Of a stretch of 64,000 bases of DNA, positions 8,720 through 19,032 are shown in pieces. Source of the stretch: Nitrospira sp. (GTDB lineage Bacteria; Nitrospirota; Nitrospiria; Nitrospirales; Nitrospiraceae); NCBI GenBank assembly GCA_024331095.1, contig JANDJE010000001.1:16815-80814 (forward strand). Reading direction: 5' to 3'. The notes beneath the pieces are model-generated. The model searched no databases. It was not told the origin of the DNA and saw nothing but the letters and a program-made list of their open reading frames with translations. A program made the position numbers and the translations under genes. Each line of letters opens with the position of its first letter. Position 1 is the first letter of the stretch.

Positions 8720-8809
8720 TCATGGTCCGCTGTTTGCTAAACGTGCATGACGAGTGTGGGCTTCTTCATTAAAAAAGCTGAGTAAGCTAACACGGCCAAG
8801 GAAGACATC

Positions 8810-9307
8810 ATGAAAATGAACAGAAAGTGTGGGTTTGGTTTGATGTTAGGGGTTATTCTCCTTACCTCTGGCTGTCAGTCTTCTCAGACACCCAATCTTG
8901 TCAATGGTCATCATGATAATGATAGGTTTATGTCTCTATGGCAGCGGTATAACGCGTGCAAGGTTGCTTCAGACTTTGAACGTGCTCATTTGGAGCTGAA
9001 GGAACTTTCTTCCGTAGCTTTTCTGAAAGAACAAGATGGGTTCGTGCTTCCTCTTCCAACTAAGCTTCAACGGTGGGTCAGTGCTCCGACGAACCGCCAG
9101 GCTGTGGATGTCCGAGCCATGGCTGCCTCGTGTTCGCTCCGTGCCGGTCAACTGGCCATCCACGAAGGTCAGATTGACACAGCCCGAGATCTTTTCTCGT
9201 CTGTCCTTACACACCATAAAGACGTCTCTCCCTACTATGTCGTTCAGGCCAAACGCCTGCTTGCGGAACTTGATCGCGGCGTTATCGTTTCGTTGAAAAC
9301 TCCTTAA
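8810..9307 (+). CDS. Small lipoprotein of unknown function
   Basis: A 165-residue protein with a clear lipoprotein signal peptide (hydrophobic stretch then LTSGC near residue 22). The mature part has no motif I recognise; residues 95-155 are helical with spacing reminiscent of one or two TPR-like repeats (AGQLAIHEGQIDTARDLFSS, then VQAKRLLAELD). It stands alone between the LuxR gene and convergent glgA. A role near the cell envelope is the only safe inference. Confidence 0.65.
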   Translation: MKMNRKCGFGLMLGVILLTSGCQSSQTPNLVNGHHDNDRFMSLWQRYNACKVASDFERAHLELKELSSVAFLKEQDGFVLPLPTKLQRWVSAPTNRQAVDVRAMAASCSLRAGQLAIHEGQIDTARDLFSSVLTHHKDVSPYYVVQAKRLLAELDRGVIVSLKTP

Positions 9308-9348
9308 CCGTCCCCCCAAAGACGGCAGGCAGCTTCCTCCAGTCTCTT

Positions 9349-10830
9349 CTATTGCCTCTGAAGTAGCGAATGGTAGAGGTGTTCATATCGTTTCGCAGAC
9401 TGGGCCCACGACAAATCCAAGCTCATTCCTGCCCGCATCAGTGAACGCCACGTTTCATGTTGTCGATATGCCGCCAATGCCAACAGAACCGTCGTCAATA
9501 GCGCATCGGAAGATGCCTGACCAAAGTGAAATCCCGTCGCGAGATTGGCATGTACCGTCGACGGCTTGAAAGACACCACCGTATCGGCCAATCCTCCGGT
9601 ACGCCGAACAATCGGCACCGTCCCGTACCGTAAACTATGGAGCTGAGTCAGCCCACACGGCTCATACCGAGAAGGCATGATCAGCATATCGGCGCCGGCT
9701 TCAAGGCGATGGGCCAGCCCTTCGTCAAAACCTATACGCACCGCGATACGATCACGATGGGCGACCTGAGCCTCCAATAATCGCTGCTCCAAATCTTGAT
9801 CCCCCGTCCCCAAGATGGCAATTTGCATGTCCAGAAGAACCAGTTCAGGAAGGATCTCCAGCAAAAGATCCAATCCCTTTTGCTGAGCGAGTCGCCCGAT
9901 AACAGCCATCAGAGGCACATCTCGCATCGGCAACTCAAGCTCTCGTTGCAACGCTTCCTTACACACTTTCTTTCCGGATAAATCTGATACATTGTAATGT
10001 GCCGGCAAATGCCGGTCTGTTTCCGGGTTCCAGGTATTCGTATCGATGCCATTCACGATACCTTCAACGCCGTCGGGTCGGCTCGCCAACACTCCCTCCA
10101 ATCCATGGCCAAATTCTTTCGTCAAGATTTCTTTTGCATAGGTCGGACTGACCGTCGACAGGGCGTCCGAAAAGATCATCCCTCCCTTCAAGCAATTGAG
10201 CGACCCATAAAATTCCAGCGCGTCGGGTGAAAACAGCGTGAGAGGAAGTCCGGTGACAGCGAATCGCTCTCCAGGAAACAGGCCTTGATAGCCGACGTTA
10301 TGCAAGGTCAGAAGAGTTTTCACCGGGCCTGCTCCCTTGGGCACACCGATGCCGGTTTTCAGATACACCGAGCACAGGGCTGTTTGCCAATCGTGCAAAT
10401 GCAGGACGTCCACCGGCTCTCTGCAGGTCTCATTGAGGTAGTCGATACTCTGGAGAACCGATCGGGAAAACAGCGTGAACCGTTCAAGATTGTCAGGATA
10501 GTCTCCGTTTCGATCCTGATAGAGCCCGGGGCGGTCGAAGTACGGATCATGTCGAACGACCAGGATTCTTAACGAATGCACGCCGTCCGCAACATGAGCG
10601 AACGCCTCTTCCAAATCCACGTTCAGCGGGACCCCTGCCACCGGAATCGAAAAACGACCCTTGATTTGACTTGATCGCAGACGCTCCGTAACCCCGCGAT
10701 ACCCTGGCAAGATCAATGTCACTCGATGCCCCAGCTTGATAAGCTCAGCGGGCAACACACCGGTGACGTCGGCCAATCCACCGGTCTTCGCATAGGGAGC
10801 GGCTTCGGACGCCGCTATTAAGATATTCAT
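9349..10830 (-). CDS. glgA: Glycogen/starch synthase (ADP-glucose type)
   Basis: A 493-residue GT5 glycogen synthase. The N-terminus has the ADP-glucose-binding KTGGL motif (AAPYAKTGGLADVTGVLP). The C-terminal Rossmann domain has MPSRYEPCGLTQLHSLRYG, containing the catalytic EPCGL, and RRTGGLADTV. It extends alpha-1,4-glucan chains for storage. Length and ends match the family. It is the last gene of the leftward run, about 90 bp after the preceding lipoprotein gene; no glgC or glgB is in the window. Confidence 0.96.
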   Translation of the reverse strand: MNILIAASEAAPYAKTGGLADVTGVLPAELIKLGHRVTLILPGYRGVTERLRSSQIKGRFSIPVAGVPLNVDLEEAFAHVADGVHSLRILVVRHDPYFDRPGLYQDRNGDYPDNLERFTLFSRSVLQSIDYLNETCREPVDVLHLHDWQTALCSVYLKTGIGVPKGAGPVKTLLTLHNVGYQGLFPGERFAVTGLPLTLFSPDALEFYGSLNCLKGGMIFSDALSTVSPTYAKEILTKEFGHGLEGVLASRPDGVEGIVNGIDTNTWNPETDRHLPAHYNVSDLSGKKVCKEALQRELELPMRDVPLMAVIGRLAQQKGLDLLLEILPELVLLDMQIAILGTGDQDLEQRLLEAQVAHRDRIAVRIGFDEGLAHRLEAGADMLIMPSRYEPCGLTQLHSLRYGTVPIVRRTGGLADTVVSFKPSTVHANLATGFHFGQASSDALLTTVLLALAAYRQHETWRSLMRAGMSLDLSWAQSAKRYEHLYHSLLQRQ

Positions 10831-10920
10831 GATGCTCGGTTGTTCTGCCGAAGGAATCGAGGATATGAAGTTATCGTTGGTCTCTCGTCATTTTGGAGGA
10901 CAAAAGAAACGACCAACACG

Positions 10921-11439
10921 CTACGGCATCGGGGTTCCATCTAATAATCGAGTTTTGAATCGATCTTCGTATGCCCACGATTCGACCAAAGCTCGCATCT
11001 CTTCCGCTTTCAATGTTTCTTTGTACACCAATCGGTCATCGAGAAAAACCAACAGCCATCCCCGATCAGGATATAAAAAAAACACCCCTTCTCCCGCATG
11101 AACTCCGGCTTCCCATCCCCTTGGCGACTCTCCCAACGCCACACGGGAAGCGGGAATCATTGTGAAATCCGGCATCACAAAAAACTGCGTAAACTTCGTT
11201 TGATAATGGGGCGGCTCTCCCCAGACATTCACAATGGCCCTTGTCGTCACCCGTTCAAGTGCGAGATTACCTTCTCTGACCAACTGCTCCTGTTCAGCCA
11301 AAGATGGTATCCCCCGGCAAGCGGCGATACCGGTCACCAAAAACAACGTGCCGGCCATGAAGACCCTTCGCACGATCATTCGCACTCTCTCACCGGGCCG
11401 TACGGAATCTCGTCCTTTGGTCTTGGCACTGTCCTTCAC
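10921..11439 (-). CDS. Putative lipoprotein, possibly SmpA/BamE-like
   Basis: About 172 residues with an N-terminal hydrophobic segment and lipobox GIAAC. The mature part contains VNVWGEPPHYQTKFTQ and later WLLVFLDDRLVYKE, a pattern vaguely like the small outer-membrane lipoproteins of the SmpA/BamE fold; the similarity is weak. The start chosen is GTG at 11439: GGAGG lies 5 nt ahead and the GTGA overlaps the stop of the DUF971 gene. The frame is open upstream to 11484. Confidence 0.6.
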   Translation of the reverse strand: MKDSAKTKGRDSVRPGERVRMIVRRVFMAGTLFLVTGIAACRGIPSLAEQEQLVREGNLALERVTTRAIVNVWGEPPHYQTKFTQFFVMPDFTMIPASRVALGESPRGWEAGVHAGEGVFFLYPDRGWLLVFLDDRLVYKETLKAEEMRALVESWAYEDRFKTRLLDGTPMP

Positions 11440-11792
11440 AGCAACCTCCTGGACTTGACTTCTGCCGGCTTCACGGGTACGCAACTATCACATTGGCACA
11501 GCTTCCGTAGGAGCGCGTACGAATAAATGCCGGAATCGTGGCCGTCGCTCCATTGAAATTGAAGCGCATACCGACCGACGGGCACGATATCCTGCAACAT
11601 GATCAGCATCGGGACGTCGTCCACGTTCAGGCGGCGCTCCCCCGTCCATTCATCCACGCAGGCCGCGCAAGGACACTGTTGTCGCAGATAACGGACGGGA
11701 TAGACGCCTTTGTGCCCGTCGCTCCACTGAATGCCCAATACCCCCTTGCCGAGCCATTCCATATCGCGCGGCTCAACCGTGGTTTCCGTCAT
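11436..11792 (-). CDS. DUF971 (GBBH-like N-terminal domain) protein
   Basis: About 118 residues. It shows the two-fold pattern of DUF971: IQWSDGHKGVYPVRYLRQQCPCAACVDEWTGER and later FQWSDGHDSGIYSYALLRKLC. The CPCAAC and CQCDSC clusters could bind metal or an Fe-S centre. Members are linked to Fe-S protein function or to gamma-butyrobetaine hydroxylase N-termini, but the biochemical role is unclear. The start at 11792 has CAGGGAG 8 nt ahead; ATG at 11813 is possible. It follows recO closely. Confidence 0.82.
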   Translation of the reverse strand: MTETTVEPRDMEWLGKGVLGIQWSDGHKGVYPVRYLRQQCPCAACVDEWTGERRLNVDDVPMLIMLQDIVPVGRYALQFQWSDGHDSGIYSYALLRKLCQCDSCVPVKPAEVKSRRLL

Positions 11793-11796
11793 CTCG

Positions 11797-12564
11797 TCAA
11801 CTCCCTGATCCATGCGGCGCGTTAGACAAGAAATCCGCCGGCGGAAGCCGCCTGCCCGTGACAACCGTCACGTATTGGTCGATAGCCTCTTCGACTTCGT
11901 CCCGCACTCGCCCGGCGGCCCGCAGTCGAGTCATAAGGGCCGGAGCCAATCGAACGGCCTGCTGAAGAAAGGCGACGCTTCCCTGTGACAACGCCACACA
12001 ACGGGCATGAGGGCGAACCGCGCACATCAGACACACGATTCCTCCTTCGATCGGAGAAAAATGGAACGTGCCGGCCGTTACGCTCTTTCCGCAGGCGGCG
12101 CAACGATCGGTCCGGGGACGAAACCCCGTCCGACACAGCAATTTGATTTGAAGCAGCAAGGCGGTGCACAGGGGGTCCTTACTGGAAGAAAGGGCGGCCA
12201 ACCCCCCTTCAAGGGTGTCGAACAACTGCGGGTCTGGATCCCGCTCCGGCGTCACAGCGGCCGCAACGTTGACCATCCGAGCCGCCGCCGCCATCAATCC
12301 GAGATCCTCACGCAACGATTGGAAGGATGTCACCACATCGACGTGGGAAATTCGAAACAGCGGATCTCCGGTCTTTTCGAACAAATCAAGGCGGCAAACG
12401 GTAAAGGGCTCAAGCGCCGCGCCGAATCGACTTTTCTGACGTCGAGCGCCGCGAGCGACGCCCCGAATCTTGCCCAAACTTCTGGCATACGCCGTGACAA
12501 TTCGATCCGCATCGCCCCACTTTCGACTTCGTAGAATGATCGCCGTCGCTTTCACCAGCGGCAT
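11797..12564 (-). CDS. recO: DNA repair protein RecO
   Basis: A 255-residue RecO. The N-terminal OB-fold begins KATAIILRSRKWGDADRIVTAY. The zinc-binding element CAACGK and CLMC lies near residues 155-180. RecO works with RecR and RecF to load RecA on SSB-coated gaps. It lies in the leftward housekeeping operon between mgtE and the DUF971 gene. Confidence 0.94.
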   Translation of the reverse strand: MPLVKATAIILRSRKWGDADRIVTAYARSLGKIRGVARGARRQKSRFGAALEPFTVCRLDLFEKTGDPLFRISHVDVVTSFQSLREDLGLMAAAARMVNVAAAVTPERDPDPQLFDTLEGGLAALSSSKDPLCTALLLQIKLLCRTGFRPRTDRCAACGKSVTAGTFHFSPIEGGIVCLMCAVRPHARCVALSQGSVAFLQQAVRLAPALMTRLRAAGRVRDEVEEAIDQYVTVVTGRRLPPADFLSNAPHGSGS

Positions 12565-12619
12565 GGTGCACGGCCCTTTGCAAGGGAGGCGGAACGCGGC
12601 TCACTCATACGATGCGCCG

Positions 12620-14083
12620 TCACCGCAGATAGTTCAGAAACAGCGTCGCCAGGGTGAGATAAATCGTGATACCGGTAATGTCGTTGGCCGTCGTCACAAA
12701 GGGACCGGCGGCGACGGCGGGATCCACTCCCAGGCGCTTGAGCGCGATGGGCATGATCGTGGCCATACTGGTCGAGACGAAAAACGCGATCACCAGCGAA
12801 GCCCCCACGACCACCCCCAAAAACCCTTCTTGCAGCACCCATCCCACGGCCGTCAAAATCACGCCGCAGGCCAGCCCCATCAACAAACCGATCTTGGTTT
12901 CACGAAAAAACACCGTCCAGACGTCCGTCGGTTCGATGTGCCCGGTCGCCAGTCCGCGAATGATCAGCGTGGAAGATTGCAATCCCACGTTGCCGCCCAT
13001 GGCGGCGATGACCGGAATGAAACTCACGACCGCCACCACCTCTTGAATCGTGTAGCGGAAGTACCACAAGATGGCGCCGGACAGCAAACTTCCCACGAGA
13101 TTGGTAAACAGCCACGGCAACCGCAGCTTGGCGGCGCCCAAACTCGAGGACTTGGAGATCGGCTCCTCCTCGATGGCGCCGGCCATCTTCAACATGTCCT
13201 CCGTGGCCTCCTCCCGAATGACATCCACCACGTCGTCCACCGTAATGATGCCGACCAACCGCCCGTCCTTCTCAACGACCGGAATCGCGAGCAAGTTGTA
13301 GCTGGCCACCTGACGCGCCACTTCCTCCTGATCCATATCGACGGTGACGCTGATCACATCGCGCGTCATGATGTTTTTGAGCGGCGTATCGGGCGGCACC
13401 GTCAAGAGCTGACGCAGCGACAACACCCCGACCAGATGATCGTTTTTGTCCGTGACATAGATATAAAACACCATCTCCGCGTCGGTGGCTTGCTGGAGCC
13501 GACGGATGGCTTCTTGCGCGGTGACATCTTCCGACAGAGAAAAAAACTCCGTCGTCATAATGCCGCCGGCCGTGTCCTTGGCGTATTGGAGAATGTCGGC
13601 GACTTCGGTCGAGTCCTCCGCCTTCATCAAGGAGAGAATTTCCTTGCCACGGTCCTCCGGCAAAAATCCCAGAATGTAGGCGACGTCGTCCGGACCAAGG
13701 TCTTTCAACAGCCAGGCGATATCCGAATGCAGCAGATCGGCCAGTACCTCTTGGATGCTCTCGCCGTCGAGCTCGCTCAATACTTGGCCGCGCTTGCTCG
13801 CGCCCTTGACCAATTCGAACACTTCCCGTTTTTCCTTGGAAGACGACAAGTGACGGATGGCTTTCGCCACGTCGGCGGGATGCATGCGCCCCAGCATTTT
13901 CGAGAGGTTGGTGATGGCTCCGCGCCGCAACAGCCGTTGGACGGATTGAATCACGATATCGGACTTCGTCAGCCCTCGTTCCGCCTGATCGCGCAGCACG
14001 TCGCGCAAGGCGTCCCGTTCCAACGGACGGTGGCGCGCATCCGCCGCTCTCGGCTCTCCCTGGTGCTCGGTCATCTGCGTCAC
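12620..14083 (-). CDS. mgtE: Magnesium transporter MgtE
   Basis: A 487-residue MgtE with the usual order: an N-terminal helical domain with RMHPADVAKAI, DLGPDDVAYILGFLP and LSLMKAEDSTEVADIL; two CBS domains (VGVLSLRQLLTVPPDT, and LVGIITVDDVVDVIREE near residue 225); then five membrane helices with the pore region (AAMGGNVGLQSSTLIIRGLA, and PFVTTANDITGITIYL at the end). It is a Mg2+-gated channel of the inner membrane. It starts 6 nt after the era stop. No M-box riboswitch is visible in the short spacer. Confidence 0.95.
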   Translation of the reverse strand: MTQMTEHQGEPRAADARHRPLERDALRDVLRDQAERGLTKSDIVIQSVQRLLRRGAITNLSKMLGRMHPADVAKAIRHLSSSKEKREVFELVKGASKRGQVLSELDGESIQEVLADLLHSDIAWLLKDLGPDDVAYILGFLPEDRGKEILSLMKAEDSTEVADILQYAKDTAGGIMTTEFFSLSEDVTAQEAIRRLQQATDAEMVFYIYVTDKNDHLVGVLSLRQLLTVPPDTPLKNIMTRDVISVTVDMDQEEVARQVASYNLLAIPVVEKDGRLVGIITVDDVVDVIREEATEDMLKMAGAIEEEPISKSSSLGAAKLRLPWLFTNLVGSLLSGAILWYFRYTIQEVVAVVSFIPVIAAMGGNVGLQSSTLIIRGLATGHIEPTDVWTVFFRETKIGLLMGLACGVILTAVGWVLQEGFLGVVVGASLVIAFFVSTSMATIMPIALKRLGVDPAVAAGPFVTTANDITGITIYLTLATLFLNYLR

Positions 14084-14089
14084 AGGTCC

Positions 14090-14974
14090 TCAGTACCCCA
14101 ATTCCACCAACGTTCGCTCGTCTTCCCGCCAGGCTTCCTTCACTTTGACCCACACCTGGAGAAACACTTTCATACCGAACAACCGTTCCATGTCCCGTCG
14201 CGCCTCGGTGCACACGGCTTTCAGCCTCTCCCCTTGCTTGCCGATCACGATGCCTTTCTGCGATTCGCGCTCGACGAAAATCGACGCCTGGATTCTGGCC
14301 AATCGCCCCTCTTCCTTAAAACTTTCGATCTCCACCGCGACGGAATAAGGCACTTCTTCCTCCGTCGCCTGCAAGATTTTCTCTCGAATCATCTCCGCCG
14401 CCAACGTCCGCATCGTCTGGTCCGTCACCATGTCGTCGCCGTACGCCCCTTCTCCTTCCGGCAAATAGGGAACCGTCACGGCCAGCAGCCGATCGACGTT
14501 ATCCCCTGTTTGCCCGGATACCGGCACGATTTCCGTCCATGAATACAGGCCGGCGTATCGTTCGAGAACCGGCAGCAGCTTGAACTTGTTGATGAGATCG
14601 ATCTTGGTCACGACCAACACGACCGGCCGATGCCGTTTTGCCATCGCTTCTTTGACGGAAGCGACGACGGCCAGATCGCCGGGGCCGGGCAGACAGGTCG
14701 CCTCCATCAGCACATACAGAAGATCGGCTTCCTCTACCGCCTCGATCGCCGTCTTGATCATCCGTCGATTCAAGAGGTGCATCGGTTTATGCAGGCCCGG
14801 CGTATCGAGAAAGGCGATCTGGCCTTCAGGGATGGAGAGGATTCCCAAAATGCGCGTCCGCGTCGTCTGGGGCTTGTCCGACACGATGGCGATCTTTTCC
14901 CCCAACAAGCGATTCAGCAACGTGGACTTGCCGACGTTGGATCGCCCGATGATCGCGACCGTCCCGAACTTCAC
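14090..14974 (-). CDS. era: GTPase Era
   Basis: A 294-residue Era GTPase for 16S rRNA processing and 30S assembly. The GTPase motifs are G1 GRSNVGKS, G2 region PQTTRTRI, G3 DTPGLH and G4 TKID. The C-terminal KH domain has IVIGKQGERLKAVCTEARRD. Its start overlaps the stop of the FtsB-like gene (ATGA). Confidence 0.97.
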   Translation of the reverse strand: MKFGTVAIIGRSNVGKSTLLNRLLGEKIAIVSDKPQTTRTRILGILSIPEGQIAFLDTPGLHKPMHLLNRRMIKTAIEAVEEADLLYVLMEATCLPGPGDLAVVASVKEAMAKRHRPVVLVVTKIDLINKFKLLPVLERYAGLYSWTEIVPVSGQTGDNVDRLLAVTVPYLPEGEGAYGDDMVTDQTMRTLAAEMIREKILQATEEEVPYSVAVEIESFKEEGRLARIQASIFVERESQKGIVIGKQGERLKAVCTEARRDMERLFGMKVFLQVWVKVKEAWREDERTLVELGY

Positions 14975-15330
14975 GGTCGTTCCTCCCCTCCCTTGCCGTC
15001 ATCGGCGCCGGGAGTCAATTGATACACAGTTTCCCCTTTTCGCACGTACCCCAACCGTTCTCTGGCTACTTGTTCAATCTTCGCGGGGTCCCGCTGCAAT
15101 CGCAGCACTTCTTTTTCCAACGCCGCTTTCTCCGCCTGCAACGACGCCAGCTCGCCTTCAAGACGACCGGCATGTTCGCGCATGTCCAGATACCGAAGCA
15201 GCCCCATCTCCCCGAACACCAGTCCGACGAGCAGCCAGAGACATGCGCCCAACCCCATCATCTTGAGCGCAACAGCCGCGCGCCGCTGCCGACTCAGCCA
15301 GTGTCGACCTCGATTTTGCTTGATCAGCAT
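14971..15330 (-). CDS. Septum formation initiator FtsB/DivIC-like protein
   Basis: About 119 residues with one membrane helix (LKMMGLGACLWLLVGLVFG) followed by a coiled coil (LEGELASLQAEKAALEKEV) and the family end motif DPAKIEQVARERLGYVRKGE. It should be a bitopic divisome protein pairing with FtsL. The frame opens at TTG 15354, overlapping the enolase stop; ATG at 15330 is preferred. The place directly after eno, as in many bacteria, supports the call. Confidence 0.88.
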   Translation of the reverse strand: MLIKQNRGRHWLSRQRRAAVALKMMGLGACLWLLVGLVFGEMGLLRYLDMREHAGRLEGELASLQAEKAALEKEVLRLQRDPAKIEQVARERLGYVRKGETVYQLTPGADDGKGGEERP

Positions 15331-15350
15331 GGGAAATGTTCCGTATGGGT

Positions 15351-16661
<1,311 letters not shown>

Positions 16662-16766
16662 CTATCGCGTTCATCTTCTGCAACTTTCACAAAGAAAACC
16701 CGGTCGCCTCCGTTTCTCATCTTCTCGTGGGATCTTCGCCGGAAACTTCCGAAACCGTGCTTGTTC

Positions 16767-18197
16767 TCATTCCGCCAGTTTTTTCCTCAGCAGCTCGTTG
16801 ACCTTTCCGGGATTCGCCTTGCCTCCGCTGGCCTTCATCACCTGCCCCATCAAGAAACCGAGCACTTGTTGTTTTCCACCCTTGAACTGCGCCACCTGCG
16901 CGGGATGGTCGGCCAGGACCTTGTCGATCATCTTCTCGATCGCTCCTTCGTCGGATACTTGGATCAGCCCCTTTTCTTGAACGAGCTGCTCCGCCGTTTT
17001 TCCGCTCTTGTACAGATCGGGAAACAGCTCGCGGGCCGCCTTGAGGCTGATCGTTCCCTTCTCCACCAACCGCAACAACTCGACCAGCCGCTCCGGCGGC
17101 ACAGGCGACTCCGCCGCGTCGATGCCGGACAGATTCAACTCTCTGCTCAATTCGCCCATCACCCAATTACTGACCGTTTTGGGCTGATTGAACACACTCA
17201 CGCAACGTTCGAAATAATCGGCCAATCCCTTGGAAGCCGTCAGCACGCCGGCGTCATAGTCGGGCAGCCCGTAGTCGCTCACAAATCGCGCGGCCCGAGC
17301 CATGGGCAATTCCGGCAGGGTGGCGCGAATACCCTCGATCCAGTTTTTCTCCAATTGGAGCGGCACCAAATCCGGATCGGGAAAATAGCGGTAGTCGTGC
17401 GCCTCTTCCTTGGATCGCATCACCGCCGTCTCGCCTCGGTCGATGTTCCACAAGCGCGTTTCCTGCCTGACCCTCCCTCCTTCGTTCAGCACTTTGGTCT
17501 GGCGCTTGATCTCGTACTCGATCGCGTCTTTGACGTACTTGAAGGAGTTGATGTTTTTGAGCTCGACCTTGGTGCCGAACTCCTCCCGCCCCATGGGTCG
17601 CAGCGAGAGATTGGGCTCGCACCTGAAACTTCCCTGTTCCATGTTGCCGTCGCACACGTCGAGGTACATTAAAATGTCGCGCAGGTTTTTGAGATACGCC
17701 ACCACCTCGTCGGCCGATCGCATGTCCGGCTCCGTGACGATTTCCAACAGCGGCGTGCCGGCACGATTGAAATCCACCGCGCTTCCTGATGATCCGGTTT
17801 CATGGATGTTCTTGCCGGCGTCTTCCTCCAAATGCGCTCTGCGAATGCGAATCGACTTCTTCACCCCTCTCACCGAGATCTCGACCGTTCCCCGCTCGCA
17901 AATGGGCGATTCGTACTGCGAAATTTGATAGCCCTTCGGCAAATCAGGGTAAAAGTAATTCTTGCGGGCGAATCGATTGGGCACGTTGATCCGGCAGTTC
18001 AACGCTAACCCGGCCCGCACCGCCATCTCGACCGCAGCCCGATTGATGACCGGGAGGCTGCCGGGCAGCCCGAGACACACGGGGCAGGTCTGGCTGTTGG
18101 GAGGAGCGCCGAACGATGTCGAGCAGCCGCAGAACATCTTGGACTTGGTCCGCAACTGCGCATGAACCTCGACGCCGACGACGACTTCGTAGGTCAT
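16767..18197 (-). CDS. gatB: Aspartyl/glutamyl-tRNA amidotransferase subunit B
   Basis: A 476-residue GatB. It begins [13 protein letters not shown], has the zinc site CGCSTSF with CPVCLG, the kinase-like domain signature [12 protein letters not shown] and [16 protein letters not shown], and the C-terminal YqeY tail. It phosphorylates and transamidates misacylated tRNA together with GatA and GatC, all present within 4.5 kb. Its start overlaps the YtxH gene stop (ATGA). Confidence 0.97.
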   Translation of the reverse strand: MTYEVVVGVEVHAQLRTKSKMFCGCSTSFGAPPNSQTCPVCLGLPGSLPVINRAAVEMAVRAGLALNCRINVPNRFARKNYFYPDLPKGYQISQYESPICERGTVEISVRGVKKSIRIRRAHLEEDAGKNIHETGSSGSAVDFNRAGTPLLEIVTEPDMRSADEVVAYLKNLRDILMYLDVCDGNMEQGSFRCEPNLSLRPMGREEFGTKVELKNINSFKYVKDAIEYEIKRQTKVLNEGGRVRQETRLWNIDRGETAVMRSKEEAHDYRYFPDPDLVPLQLEKNWIEGIRATLPELPMARAARFVSDYGLPDYDAGVLTASKGLADYFERCVSVFNQPKTVSNWVMGELSRELNLSGIDAAESPVPPERLVELLRLVEKGTISLKAARELFPDLYKSGKTAEQLVQEKGLIQVSDEGAIEKMIDKVLADHPAQVAQFKGGKQQVLGFLMGQVMKASGGKANPGKVNELLRKKLAE

Positions 18198-18523
18198 GTT
18201 TCGCGCGGTCCCTCGCCATGCCGGCGTTCCAACTCCCGTCTCATCGCTTCACGCCCGGCTTCAAACGCCTCCCGAAACGCCGATTTTTTCGACTCGACGA
18301 GCTCCCTGCCCCGGCCGACGACCTCTTCATAGACTTCCCCGGCCCGACCGGCGAAATCTTTCAGATTGTCTTCAGCCCGGCGCGCGTACCGGCGCAGTCG
18401 TTCCCGCGAGGTCAGACCGGGCTCGGGGGCCAGCAACAGGGCCGCGAGAGCCCCCAACGTCGCCCCGCTCAAAAACGCCAACACGACCGTCGATACCGAC
18501 GACGCCTCTCTTTCATCCGCCAT
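18194..18523 (-). CDS. YtxH-domain membrane protein
   Basis: About 109 residues with one N-terminal membrane helix carrying the YtxH glycine pattern ([21 protein letters not shown]) followed by a charged amphipathic helix. Such proteins are small, envelope-associated and functionally obscure. The start at 18523 has AAGGAG about 9 nt ahead; the frame is open to 18556. It overlaps the preceding DUF948 gene by about 10 nt and gatB by 4 nt. Confidence 0.78.
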   Translation of the reverse strand: MADEREASSVSTVVLAFLSGATLGALAALLLAPEPGLTSRERLRRYARRAEDNLKDFAGRAGEVYEEVVGRGRELVESKKSAFREAFEAGREAMRRELERRHGEGPRET

Positions 18524-18920
18524 TGTGCGACACTCCTTCTTTTCGCAATCGATCACGCATGACCCGAGCGGCGGCCCTGAACCCCGCCACGGCGCCCATC
18601 ACGTTGGTCAGCACCGTGCCGCTCGATCCTCGAACGACGTTATGAATCTGTTGGACGGACTCGCCGACCTCGCCGACCGCGTGCAACAACACCGTCGCGT
18701 GTTCGACCCCCTGACGAGCCTGGCTCGACAACTCATTCAAGTTTTTGCTCGTCGTCCTGAGTTCTTCCACAAGCGGCGGCAAATCGGCGTTCATCTTCGC
18801 CAGCAACTGTTCGGATTCCTCCACCGTCCTACGGATCTGCACCAGCACCGGAACCAAAAACCCGACCAACACCATGAACGCCACCGCCACGAGAAGCGCG
18901 GCCATTTCCATCACCGTCAT
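18513..18920 (-). CDS. DUF948-family membrane protein
   Basis: A 135-residue protein with one N-terminal membrane helix (MAALLVAVAFMVLVGFLVPV) followed by a long helical region rich in heptads (RRTVEESEQLLAKMNADLP, then NLNELSSQARQGVEHATVLL). This is the DUF948 architecture. DUF948 and YtxH genes often sit together, as here; the function is unknown. The start is about 110 bp after gatA. Confidence 0.75.
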   Translation of the reverse strand: MTVMEMAALLVAVAFMVLVGFLVPVLVQIRRTVEESEQLLAKMNADLPPLVEELRTTSKNLNELSSQARQGVEHATVLLHAVGEVGESVQQIHNVVRGSSGTVLTNVMGAVAGFRAAARVMRDRLRKEGVSHNGG

Positions 18921-19032
18921 AAAGCACCCTCCGTAAGTCGGGAAGCGCGCAACTCCAAAAGCCGCATGGACCTCTCTCTTTTTTTACTGAAAATCAGCCC
19001 CGGCGTGATCGTTGATTCTTCTATCGCCCGTT

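Noticed and set aside
9308..9325. CCGTC...GACGG hairpin between the lipoprotein gene and glgA
   Set aside because: Five-bp stem and no T-run; too weak to call a terminator.
12470..14542. 690-codon open frame on the plus strand
   Set aside because: It lies opposite recO, mgtE and era, which are clear genes. The translation is Arg/His/Gln-rich without domains, typical of an antisense frame in GC-rich DNA.
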